Below, one piece after another: positions 1-6,805 of a stretch of DNA of 7,462 nt (the first letter of the stretch is position 1; every line of letters begins with the position of its first letter). Source of the DNA: Planctomycetota bacterium. GTDB taxonomy: Bacteria; Planctomycetota; Phycisphaerae; Phycisphaerales; SM1A02. Under the pieces are notes generated by a model, which saw only the letters and a program-made list of their open reading frames with translations, was not told the origin of the DNA and made no database searches. Location: positions 1-7,462 of the forward strand of contig RFOC01000101.1 of the NCBI GenBank assembly GCA_009926815.1, written 5' to 3'. Made by a program: the position numbers and the translations under genes.

Positions 1-1
1 C

Positions 2-1255
2 GGCCGGATCGCGAGGGACTCGTTCGAGCAGGTGTGGACGCTGGTGGAGCAGACCGATGTCGATCCGGCGCACGACGGCGTGGACTGGAAGGCGATCCGC
101 GCGGAGTTCGAGCCCCGAGCCGAGCGATGTCGCACGCAGGAGGAACTTCGAAGGACGCTCGGCGACATGCTCGGTCGACTGGGCCGAAGTCACTACGGGA
201 TCCTGCCCGAGGGCGGCGCGCCCCAGCGATCCTCCGGCGATGGCACGCTGGGCCTTGACCTGCGCGTGATCGAGTCCAGCATCGTGGTCACTCGAGTCGA
301 ACCGGAGAGCCCGGCCGCCACCGCAGGCGTGATGCCGGGCTGGACCGTGGAACGCGTCGATGACCGCGCCGCCATGGCGGACGTGCCTGCGGTCGATGCG
401 CTGGGCCCCATGGCGCGGTATGCGCGCGATGCGGCGGCCCAGGGCATGGACGATGGCGCCACCGGCGGCTCCGAGCGATGGATCCTGCGCGACGCGACCG
501 GCGCGGAACGACCCTTCACGCTGCAACGGGTGGCTCGGCCCGGCACGCCGACCCAGATCGGATTGCTTCGATCCTTCCAGGCCCGCTGCCAGGATCGATG
601 GCTCGCTCCCGATGAGCTGCAGGCCGCGGGCATGTCCACGGATCGTCGCGTCGGTCTCATCCGCTTCAACGTGTGGATGCCCGCCATCGCCATGGACATC
701 GACACCGCGGTCGATCGACATCGCGGCGATGACGGGCTCATCCTGGACCTGCGCGGCAACCCGGGCGGCGTCGGTGCCATGGCCATGGGCGTGGCCGGCC
801 ACTTCCTTTCCCATGAGGACAGCCTGGGCACCATGCGCACGCGGGACGCGACCCTGGAGTTCCGAGCGAATCCGCGCCTGAGCACGGCCGATGGGCGGTC
901 GGTCCAGCCCTACGCCGGTCCGCTGGTGATCCTGGTGGATCCGCTCACGGCCAGCACCAGCGAGATCTTCGCCGCAGGCCTGCAGGGTCTGGGGCGAGCT
1001 CGCGTGGTGGGCCGCACCAGCGCCGGCGCCGCGCTTCCCGCGCAGATGCGCGAACTGCCCAGTGGTGATGGACTGCTGTTCGCCTTCGCCGACTTCACGC
1101 GGCCAGATGGCCGCCGCATCGAGGGCGAGGGCGTGGTGCCCGACGCCTCCACGGGCCTGCGCCTGGCGGACTGGCAGGGCGGCCGGGATCCCGACCTCAC
1201 CGAGGCCATCCGCCAGATTCTCGCGTCGGCCCGAACGGACCGGCCCGCCTCGTGA
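2..1255 (+). CDS. S41-family peptidase with PDZ domain (5' partial)
   Basis: Carboxyl-terminal part of a serine peptidase of clan SK, family S41, probably secreted or envelope-bound. The frame is open to the left edge (codons from base 2 read GRIARDSFEQVW), so the GTG at 32 is not the true start and the N-terminus and any signal peptide are missing. Residues here are counted from that GTG. Residues 1-60 resemble the helical S41 N-terminal region (VDPAHDGVDW, then GRSHYG). A PDZ-like domain spans about 72-160 (GTLGLDLRVI, SPAATAGVMPGW). The core carries DLRGNPGG (239-246) and TASTSEIFAAGLQGLG, whose Ser308 aligns with the family nucleophile. The lysine expected 25 residues later in the Prc/CtpA dyad is Ala333 (GRTSAGAALP). 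Ser53-His54 and Glu364 (in EGEGVVPD) could instead form a tricorn-like Ser-His-Ser-Glu tetrad, which is an inference. Family membership is secure; the substrate is unknown. Confidence 0.93.
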   Translation, partial: GRIARDSFEQVWTLVEQTDVDPAHDGVDWKAIRAEFEPRAERCRTQEELRRTLGDMLGRLGRSHYGILPEGGAPQRSSGDGTLGLDLRVIESSIVVTRVEPESPAATAGVMPGWTVERVDDRAAMADVPAVDALGPMARYARDAAAQGMDDGATGGSERWILRDATGAERPFTLQRVARPGTPTQIGLLRSFQARCQDRWLAPDELQAAGMSTDRRVGLIRFNVWMPAIAMDIDTAVDRHRGDDGLILDLRGNPGGVGAMAMGVAGHFLSHEDSLGTMRTRDATLEFRANPRLSTADGRSVQPYAGPLVILVDPLTASTSEIFAAGLQGLGRARVVGRTSAGAALPAQMRELPSGDGLLFAFADFTRPDGRRIEGEGVVPDASTGLRLADWQGGRDPDLTEAIRQILASARTDRPAS

Positions 1256-1261
1256 GCCCTC

Positions 1262-1267
1262 TATCCT
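1262..1267 (+). promoter_or_regulatory. Candidate -10 hexamer TATCCT
   Basis: TATCCT lies in the 22-nt gap between the peptidase stop and the ATG at 1278, ending 10 nt before that ATG. No TTGACA-like -35 is visible at the usual distance. If it is active, transcription would begin at or just before the start codon. The call rests on the same arrangement recurring before other genes in the window. Confidence 0.4.
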
Positions 1268-1277
1268 GAAAGCCACC

Positions 1278-2213
1278 ATGATCACGAGCCTGCGCCTGAT
1301 CGTTCTCTCCGCCGCCCTGATGGCCGTCCCGCATGCCGCGCTCGGACAGGGCGCCTTCGGCTCGGCTCCGGCGGCGCCGCAGGCCCCCGCCCAACCCACG
1401 CCACCACCCTCGCGCAACGAGCCGGCGCGTCCCGAACCTGCACCGGCACCTGCCGTGGCGCCGGCCGACCTGCCTCCCGCCGCGGACATCTTCCGTCGGA
1501 GCGTCGAGGCGATCGGAGGCGAGGCCGCGATCCGGAGCCACACGTCGATGCGTGTCCGGGGCTCGATCGCCTCCCCGGGCATGCCCAAGCCCGGAAGCAT
1601 GGAGATCCTCATGCTTGCGCCCAACCGATTCCTGACGGTGATCGACATGGGCCAGCTCGGCCGCATGGAGCAGGGCTTCGACGGCACCGTGGGCTGGTCG
1701 CGCAATCCCATGATGGGGGCGCAGCTGCTCAAGGGAGCCACGCTGGACGAGCTGCGAAGGCAGAGCGACTTCTACAAGGAGCTCGATCCCGGCAAGCTGT
1801 GGGACAAGGCGGTCACGAGGAGCCAGGTCGAGTTCGCCGGCCGTCGCTGCTGGGAGGTCGAGGTCGAGGGTGACCTGGGCACGGGCAGCCTGTTCTACGA
1901 CTGCGCGGACGGCCTGGCGCGCGGCATGCGACTCACGGTGGACACGCCCCTGGGCAAGGTGCCCACCGAGACCCGCATGCTCGAGTACAAGGCATTCGAC
2001 GGGTTGAAGATCGCCAGCAGGACCGAGATCTCGGCCATGACGGCCACGCAGACCATGACGGTCGACACGGTGACCTTCGAGCCGATCGAGCCCTCGGTCT
2101 TCGATCTGCCGGCCGACGTGAAGGCGCTGGTCGCCAACGGCGGCAAGCCCGTCCCGGGACAGGGCAAGCCTGGAGCGCCACCCCGGGGCGCGGGCGGCGG
2201 CGGGCAGCCGTGA
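1278..2213 (+). CDS. Secreted LolA-like outer-membrane lipoprotein-sorting domain protein
   Basis: A 311-residue protein with a probable Sec signal peptide (residues 1-23, hydrophobic LIVLSAALMAVPHAALG, likely cleaved before Gln24). A Pro/Ala-rich linker follows (about 29-67), then one domain from about 68 to 285 and a Gly/Pro-rich tail (288-311). The domain has features I associate with LolA-like half-barrel proteins annotated as outer-membrane lipoprotein-sorting or DUF4292-like: SVEAIGGEAAIRS, an APNRFLTVIDM strand, GFDGTVGWSRNP, a DFYKEL segment and the closing FEPIEPSVFDLP. Cys191 and Cys209 could form a disulfide after export. The ATG at 1278 was chosen because the signal peptide begins there; the open frame further upstream overlaps the peptidase and makes no sensible N-terminus. 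Proteins of this fold bind lipid or lipoprotein in a hydrophobic cavity, but classical LolA is shorter and lacks these extensions, so lipoprotein transport is not shown. The stop overlaps the next gene's start, implying co-translation with its paralogue. Confidence 0.82.
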   Translation: MITSLRLIVLSAALMAVPHAALGQGAFGSAPAAPQAPAQPTPPPSRNEPARPEPAPAPAVAPADLPPAADIFRRSVEAIGGEAAIRSHTSMRVRGSIASPGMPKPGSMEILMLAPNRFLTVIDMGQLGRMEQGFDGTVGWSRNPMMGAQLLKGATLDELRRQSDFYKELDPGKLWDKAVTRSQVEFAGRRCWEVEVEGDLGTGSLFYDCADGLARGMRLTVDTPLGKVPTETRMLEYKAFDGLKIASRTEISAMTATQTMTVDTVTFEPIEPSVFDLPADVKALVANGGKPVPGQGKPGAPPRGAGGGGQP

Positions 2214-2950
2214 ACCCGGTTGCGCTGGTCGCCTCGCTCCTTCTGGCGGGCCCGCCGACCGAGCCCGTCTCCCCCGAACCAGGCGCCATCATGCAGCGAG
2301 CCCTGGCCGCGGTCGGCCCGGTCGCGGACGTGTCGAGCCTTCGTGCCGAGGGCGAGGTCCGCGTGCCGGATCACCCGGAACGCACCGTGCGGTTCGAGCT
2401 GCTCAGCATCGCGGGCTCGCCGCGGCGACTGCTCCTCCGGCAGCGATTGCCCGATGGCCGCCAGATGGAGATGGGCTGCCAGGGCGAGGTGGGATGGATG
2501 CGGCGACCGGGCGACGACAGGGCGATGCCCATCGAGCCCGTGGCCGTGAGCGCCACCGTGGCGGGACTCCTGCCCTCGCGCATGGTGCTTTCGGTGGCCG
2601 ATCGCTTCCCGCACCGGCAGTCCGCGCCCGCCGGCGCCTTCGAGGGCCGCACCTGCCTGCGGCTGGACGCGGAGGACCGCGACGGCGTGAAGGGCCGCCT
2701 CTGGTTCGACGCCGACAGCGGCCGGCTGGCGGGCATCGAGACCGAGGCCAAGGATGCCGCACGGCCGGCCAGTCGCCTGGTGTTCGAGGCATGGGGCGCC
2801 GCGGGCCCGCTCACCGTGCCCACGCGGCTGCGCATGCAGCGAGGTGACGAGACGCTGATCACGGAGTTCCGCGCGATCTCGGTGGAACCGATCCCCGAGG
2901 CCGCGTTCGCTCCGCCGGCCGAGGTGCGCGAGGATGCCGACGGCCCCTGA
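2210..2950 (+). CDS. Second secreted LolA-like protein, paralogue of the upstream gene
   Basis: A 246-residue protein starting at a GTG that shares GTGA with the upstream stop codon, an arrangement typical of translational coupling; no good Shine-Dalgarno is present. The N-terminus (MNPVALVASLLLAGPP) is a short hydrophobic stretch that could be a minimal signal peptide, though it lacks the usual positive charges. The body matches the preceding protein block by block: IMQRALAAVG against IFRRSVEAIG, GEVGWMRRP against GTVGWSRNP, GRTCLRLDAE against GRRCWEVEVE, and SVEPIPEAAF against FEPIEPSVF. It is therefore probably a diverged tandem duplicate with the same half-barrel fold, minus the Pro-rich linker and Gly-rich tail. 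Cys149 aligns with Cys191 of the paralogue, while Cys90 has no counterpart there. The function is unknown; a lipid- or lipoprotein-binding role in the envelope is a fold-level guess. Confidence 0.75.
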   Translation: MNPVALVASLLLAGPPTEPVSPEPGAIMQRALAAVGPVADVSSLRAEGEVRVPDHPERTVRFELLSIAGSPRRLLLRQRLPDGRQMEMGCQGEVGWMRRPGDDRAMPIEPVAVSATVAGLLPSRMVLSVADRFPHRQSAPAGAFEGRTCLRLDAEDRDGVKGRLWFDADSGRLAGIETEAKDAARPASRLVFEAWGAAGPLTVPTRLRMQRGDETLITEFRAISVEPIPEAAFAPPAEVREDADGP

Positions 2951-2961
2951 ATGGACCAGGC

Positions 2962-2992
2962 GTGAATTTCACTCTTCGATCTGTTCGTGAAA
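2962..2992. repeat. Inverted repeat TTTCAC-N14-GTGAAA with nested palindrome
   Basis: TTTCAC (2967-2972) and GTGAAA (2987-2992) form a 6-bp inverted repeat around a 14-nt spacer. The left arm also lies in an 11-base palindrome, GTGAATTTCAC (2962-2972). The elements sit in one of the few less GC-rich stretches of the window, between the LolA-like pair and the ABC exporter, just upstream of a -10-like hexamer. It could be an operator for the exporter genes. A terminator is less likely because the stem is short and no T-run follows. Confidence 0.35.
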
Positions 2993-3016
2993 CCTTCCGG
3001 TCCGCGCGCCCATCCG

Positions 3017-3022
3017 TATGAT
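3017..3022 (+). promoter_or_regulatory. Candidate -10 hexamer TATGAT for the ABC exporter genes
   Basis: TATGAT is one mismatch from TATAAT and ends 9 nt before the ATG at 3032. TTCCGG at 2995-3000 is at a suitable distance for a -35 but matches TTGACA poorly. This is the best -10 match in the window. The predicted transcript would have almost no 5' leader. Confidence 0.45.
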
Positions 3023-3031
3023 GCCCGTCCC

Positions 3032-3988
3032 ATGAGTTCCGCCATCGCCATCCGACTGCACGAGGTGCGGAAGCGGTTCGGCGCGACCGAGGCGGTCCGC
3101 GGGATCTCCATGGAGGTCGCCCGCGGATCCGTGTGCGGCTTCCTGGGCCCCAATGGCGCGGGCAAGAGCACCACCATCCGGATGATCATGAGCATCATCC
3201 TGCCGGACGCCGGACACATCGAGGTGCTCGGGGCCACCGCGCTCGACGCCAAGGACCGCATCGGTTACCTGCCCGAGGAGCGCGGTCTCTACCGCAAGAT
3301 GCGCGTGGCCGAGTTCCTGCGCTACATGGCTCGCCTCAAGGGCGTCCCCTCGCGCGACATCGACCACCGCATCGCGACCTGGCTGGAGCGGCTGGAGCTT
3401 CCGGGCGTCAGTCGCAAGCGCTGCATGGAACTCAGCAAGGGCATGCAGCAGAAGGTGCAGCTGATCGCCAGCGTGGTGCACGAACCCGAGCTGCTCATCC
3501 TGGACGAGCCCTTCAGCGGGCTCGATCCCGTGAACGCGCGCGTGCTCACGCGGGCCATCGATGGGCTTCGGGCCGCGGGAACCACCATCCTCTTCAGCAC
3601 GCACCAGATGCGGACCGCGGAGGACCTCTGCGACCGGGTGGTGCTCATCCACCGCGGCGAGAAGCTGCTGGACGAGACGCTCGAGGGCATCCGCCGCCGC
3701 TTCGACCCGCGGACCCTGCTGGCCGAGCCCATGGAGGACGCCTCCGCGGCGAGGGCGGCGCTGCGGCACCTTCCGGACGTGACCGACTGCGCCTGGAGCG
3801 ATGCCGACCGGGCGCTGCAACTCCGCCTGGACGAGGCCGCGGATCCGCATGGGGCGATGCAGCAGGTGCTGCAGGCGGTTCCGATGCGCCGAGTGGAACT
3901 GCGACGCACCACGCTGGACGAGGTGTTCGTGCGCCTGGTGGGCGGCGACCAGCAGGTGCTGGCCGCCCAGGAGGTGGCCGGTGACTGA
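3032..3988 (+). CDS. ABC transporter ATP-binding protein, NatA type
   Basis: A 318-residue cytoplasmic ATPase that would power an ABC-2 type exporter with the permease encoded next. All nucleotide-binding motifs are present: Walker A GPNGAGKST (39-47), a Q-loop region reading GYLPEERGLY with Glu82 where many ABC ATPases have Gln, the signature LSKGMQQKVQ (134-143), Walker B LLILDEP (154-160), D-loop SGLD (162-165) and H-loop His191 (FSTHQM). The YLPEERGLY and LSKGMQQK wording is characteristic of the NatA/YhaQ-like group, some of whose members export sodium. Residues about 225-305 form the small C-terminal extension (DUF4162-like) usual for this group, ending TTLDEVFVRLVG. The ATG at 3032 was preferred over an in-frame GTG at 2987 because homologues begin close to the IRLHEVRKRFG strand and a -10-like hexamer lies just upstream. 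The exported substrate cannot be deduced. Confidence 0.94.
   Translation: MSSAIAIRLHEVRKRFGATEAVRGISMEVARGSVCGFLGPNGAGKSTTIRMIMSIILPDAGHIEVLGATALDAKDRIGYLPEERGLYRKMRVAEFLRYMARLKGVPSRDIDHRIATWLERLELPGVSRKRCMELSKGMQQKVQLIASVVHEPELLILDEPFSGLDPVNARVLTRAIDGLRAAGTTILFSTHQMRTAEDLCDRVVLIHRGEKLLDETLEGIRRRFDPRTLLAEPMEDASAARAALRHLPDVTDCAWSDADRALQLRLDEAADPHGAMQQVLQAVPMRRVELRRTTLDEVFVRLVGGDQQVLAAQEVAGD
3969..3974 (+). promoter_or_regulatory. Shine-Dalgarno AGGAGG for the permease gene
   Basis: AGGAGG lies inside the 3' end of the ATPase gene, 6 nt before the GTG at 3981. This consensus site and optimal spacing decide the permease start in favour of GTG 3981 over the in-frame ATG at 4011. It is the only strong ribosome-binding site I see before a gene start in the window. 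Confidence 0.75.
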
Positions 3989-5267
3989 TTCCCTCTCGCC
4001 CCGTCGCATCATGCTGGTGGCCTGGCGAGAATTCCGCCACACCGCCTTCACCAAGGGCTTCATCCTGGGCACCATCGTGCTGCCCGTGGTGCTCGCGGCG
4101 CTCTTCCCGCTGCTCGGTGGCCTGCTGAAGTCCACCCCCACGCCCCTCACGGGCACGATCGCCGTGGTGGATGCCTCGGGACGGTTCGCCTCGGCCCTGG
4201 AGCAGTCACTGCAGGCCGAGGTCAAGGACGAGGGACCCGACGCGAAGGATCCCTTCAGCGAGCCCGTCGCCGTGCAGGCGAAGGTGGAGGCGATCGCCGA
4301 CGCGTCGCGGACGGATGCGCTTCGGTCGGAGCTGGCAGCCGAGGGGCTGACGGCACTGGTGCTGGTGCACGCCGATCCCGAAAGTCCCGCCGAGCTTCTG
4401 GTGCCCTCCTCGAGCCGGCCCCGTCACACGCAGCGGCTGGAACGGGCCCTTCGCGACGCCGTCGTCCGCCTCCGCGCGCAGGACGCGAAGCAGGACTACG
4501 ACCACCTCCTCACGCTGATGGATGCCCCCCGCATCCGCGCCTCCCGCGTCAGCCGCGACGGCGCCGAGGCCCGCGAGTCGATCGCCCTCCGCATGCTGGT
4601 GCCCGTCGGCTTCATGGCGCTGCTGTGGATCGCCGTGTTCTCCAGCGCCAACTACCTGCTCACCAGCACCATCGAGGAGAAGTCCTCGCGGGTCATGGAG
4701 GTGCTGCTGAGCGCAGTGAGCCCCATGGAGCTGCTGGCCGGCAAGATGCTTGGACAGGCGGCGGTGAGCGCCGTGGTGCTGGTGATGTACGGATCCGTGG
4801 CGCTGGCGGGCCTGGGCGCCATGGCCATGATGGACGTGGTTCCGCTGGCGCACCTGCTCTGGGTGGTGGCCTGGTTCCCCATCGCCTATCTCATGGTGGC
4901 GGCCGTGATGGCCGGCATCGGCAGCGCCGTCAACGACCTGCACGAGGCCCAGTCCCTGGTGGCCCCGGCCATGATCGCCCTGGTGCTGCCGCTCGCGCTG
5001 TGGCTGCCGATCAGCGAGAATCCCAACGGTGCCGTGGCGGTGGCCTTCAGCTTCATCCCGCCGGCATCCCCGTTCGTGAACGTGCTGCGCATCACCACCG
5101 CCAGCGACCCCGTGCCGCTCTGGCAGGTGCTGCTGGCTCTGGGGGTTTCCATGGCCTCGGTGGTGGCCATGATCTGGGCCGGCGCTCGAGTCTTCCGCGT
5201 GGGCGTGCTCATGCAGGGCAAGACCCCCACGCCGCGGGAACTGCTCCGATGGCTGCGGTCCCGCTAG
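3981..5267 (+). CDS. ABC-2 type transporter permease, NatB type
   Basis: A 428-residue membrane subunit partnering the upstream ATPase, whose reading frame it overlaps by 8 nt (GTGACTGA). The topology fits NatB-like permeases: a basic N-terminus with AWREFRHTAFTKGF, a first membrane segment (about 27-49), a large extracytoplasmic domain (about 50-203), then a C-terminal bundle with segments near 205-227, 258-282, 288-312, 325-345 and 381-406; the 353-370 stretch may also enter the membrane. The cytoplasmic loop EEKSSRVMEVLLSAVSP (232-248), followed by LLAGKMLGQ, is the hallmark of this family and is the probable contact with the ATPase. The overlap and internal Shine-Dalgarno imply co-expression at matched levels. 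NatAB of Bacillus exports sodium, but other members export peptides or unknown molecules, so the substrate is open. Confidence 0.93.
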   Translation: MTDSLSPRRIMLVAWREFRHTAFTKGFILGTIVLPVVLAALFPLLGGLLKSTPTPLTGTIAVVDASGRFASALEQSLQAEVKDEGPDAKDPFSEPVAVQAKVEAIADASRTDALRSELAAEGLTALVLVHADPESPAELLVPSSSRPRHTQRLERALRDAVVRLRAQDAKQDYDHLLTLMDAPRIRASRVSRDGAEARESIALRMLVPVGFMALLWIAVFSSANYLLTSTIEEKSSRVMEVLLSAVSPMELLAGKMLGQAAVSAVVLVMYGSVALAGLGAMAMMDVVPLAHLLWVVAWFPIAYLMVAAVMAGIGSAVNDLHEAQSLVAPAMIALVLPLALWLPISENPNGAVAVAFSFIPPASPFVNVLRITTASDPVPLWQVLLALGVSMASVVAMIWAGARVFRVGVLMQGKTPTPRELLRWLRSR

Positions 5268-5318
5268 GGAACGCTCCTGCCCAGACCCCGCCGGGCTGGT
5301 GACCGCCGCGGGAACCCC

Positions 5319-5324
5319 TACGCT
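5319..5324 (+). promoter_or_regulatory. Candidate -10 hexamer TACGCT
   Basis: TACGCT lies in the 64-nt gap after the permease and ends 7 nt before the GTG at 5332. No -35 match is visible. It supports GTG 5332 as the start of the zinc-ribbon gene, because the alternative GTG at 5299 lies upstream of the hexamer and would be left out of a transcript starting from it. Confidence 0.4.
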
Positions 5325-5331
5325 TTCGCCG

Positions 5332-6795
5332 GTGGCCTCGAACAGCCTCATCCTGATCGCCTGGCTCGGAGGGCTCGCCCTGGCCGGGACGCTGCTGGTG
5401 GGCGTGTGGTGGGCACTCTTCGCCGACCGCTCGCGAGGCGTGCATCGCTGCCCGCGGTGCTGGCACCGCATGAATCCCGCCGTGGGACTTCGATGCTCCG
5501 AGTGCGGACACCTGGTGTTCCACGAGCAGGCGCTGCTGCAGACCCGCCGGCGCTGGCTGCTGGCCATTCTCTGCCTGCTGCTGCTCGTCCTCGGAACCTT
5601 CGGCCTGCGGACGACCATCGCCAGCCGGGGGTGGTGGACCATGCTTCCCCACCGTGCGGTGCTGGCCGTCATGCCGTGGCTCCCGCCCTCGGGACACTTG
5701 ATCGCCGTGCGCCAGCACATGCTCGAGGAACTGGGCCAGCAGCACGTCTCGCCCGATGACACCGTGCGCATGCTGGAACTGGTGAAGGGGGGCGATCTCC
5801 TGACGACCCCGGGCACGGATGCCTGGCGGTCGACCCATCTGCGGTGGCTGGCGACCCTGGAGGATCTCTACACCCAACGCCTGCTTCCACCCGACGATCC
5901 GCTGCGACTGGCGGCGATCGACCTCCCCCCGGTGATTCACGTCAACGTCCCCGAGCGATGGCACCGTGGCGAGCCGCTCGTGGGCATGGTCGAGATGGAG
6001 GACTGGTGGCCCGCGGGCGTGGAGGTCACCGCGTGGATCGATGAGATCGAGGGCCTTCCCGTGGATGCCGCTGCGCAGGACCGCCTGCATCGCACGCGAT
6101 GGCGGAGACCGGATCGGGAACCCCGGGACGGTTCGCGGCAGGTGTTCGCCATCGACCTCGGCCCGTTGCCCGAGGGCACCTATCGCGGCCACGTCACGCT
6201 GTCCTGGCGGACGCACGATCGGCTGGGCTCCGCCGGCCTCACCGGCCAGGGCGTGGTGCGGATGCCCGTGCGCGCCGTGGTGCGCGGCGACGCGCCGGCC
6301 CTGGACCGGATCGAGAATCCAGCCCTCGACGCGCTCATCGCGCAGACCTTCGCCGACGGCATCCTCCGCTCCACCACGCTGCCGACCCGGCACATCTTCT
6401 CCTACGCGCCTTTCTTCACCAGCGGCGAGGCTCATGAAGCGGTGGCCTTCGGCCTGATCGTGGAGGCATGCGAGGCCGGCACGCCGCGCCGGACGCTTCG
6501 CGTGTGGTGGCGCGGCGGCATCAATCGCGCCCAGATGGGTTGGGAATCGCCCGTGGAGGATGTCGAGGCCCTGGCGCGGCTGGGATCGGGCGAGGGGTGG
6601 ACGCTGCGCATCCGAGGTGATCAGGAACTCGCGCGCCGCGCCGCGGGCGGCGGCACCGGCGACGAGGCCAGCCGCTGGTGGGGCGGCTCGGTGGAGGGAC
6701 CGCTGAAGGTGAGCGACGTCGCGCCGGACGGATTCGGGGCCTCGTGGCGAGCCACCGTCGAACCACCGGGCGTGTCGCCTGCCGCATCCCGATAG
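5332..6795 (+). CDS. Two-pass membrane protein with zinc ribbon, unknown function
   Basis: A 487-residue protein that I cannot assign to a named family. A first membrane segment (about 4-30) leads to a basic loop with a four-cysteine zinc ribbon, CPRC (40-43) and CSEC (55-58) separated by 11 residues, then a second segment (about 75-91, LLAILCLLLLVLGTFGL). Positive charges around the ribbon (RSRGVHR, QTRRRW) put it in the cytoplasm, leaving about 395 residues outside the membrane. That part contains a likely beta-sandwich (about 198-320, with VIHVNVPERW, IDLGPLPEGTYRGHVTLSW and VVRMPVRAVVRG) and a second domain (about 321-487). No catalytic motif is recognisable. Short CPxC/CSECG ribbons next to membrane helices are common in planctomycete proteins (from memory). 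The start at GTG 5332 is favoured by the hexamer before it and a membrane segment close to the N-terminus; GTG 5299 would add 11 residues. The TAG stop overlaps a candidate promoter for the next gene. Confidence 0.8.
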   Translation: MASNSLILIAWLGGLALAGTLLVGVWWALFADRSRGVHRCPRCWHRMNPAVGLRCSECGHLVFHEQALLQTRRRWLLAILCLLLLVLGTFGLRTTIASRGWWTMLPHRAVLAVMPWLPPSGHLIAVRQHMLEELGQQHVSPDDTVRMLELVKGGDLLTTPGTDAWRSTHLRWLATLEDLYTQRLLPPDDPLRLAAIDLPPVIHVNVPERWHRGEPLVGMVEMEDWWPAGVEVTAWIDEIEGLPVDAAAQDRLHRTRWRRPDREPRDGSRQVFAIDLGPLPEGTYRGHVTLSWRTHDRLGSAGLTGQGVVRMPVRAVVRGDAPALDRIENPALDALIAQTFADGILRSTTLPTRHIFSYAPFFTSGEAHEAVAFGLIVEACEAGTPRRTLRVWWRGGINRAQMGWESPVEDVEALARLGSGEGWTLRIRGDQELARRAAGGGTGDEASRWWGGSVEGPLKVSDVAPDGFGASWRATVEPPGVSPAASR

Positions 6796-6798
6796 CAT
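6793..6798 (+). promoter_or_regulatory. Candidate -10 hexamer TAGCAT overlapping a stop codon
   Basis: TAGCAT ends 7 nt before the ATG at 6806, and its first three bases are the TAG stop of the preceding gene. No -35 match is visible within a normal distance. The spacing matches the hexamer before the gene at 5332. Confidence 0.38.
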
Positions 6799-6805
6799 CG
6801 AGCCC

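Noticed and set aside
32..34. GTG at 32 as the true start of the S41 peptidase
   Set aside because: The frame is open to the window edge and the upstream codons (RIARDSFEQ) continue the expected family sequence, so the gene is truncated by the window.
2987..2989. GTG at 2987 as the start of the ABC ATPase
   Set aside because: It would add 15 unlikely residues (KPSGPRAHPYDARP after the start) and lies upstream of the TATGAT element; ATG 3032 fits the family length.
2969..4225. 418-codon reverse-strand frame opposite the ABC ATPase
   Set aside because: The sense strand has a complete set of ABC motifs. The antisense translation is low-complexity and resembles no protein family.
5268..5318. 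Rho-independent terminator after the permease
   Set aside because: Only 4-bp GC pairings are visible and no T-run follows.
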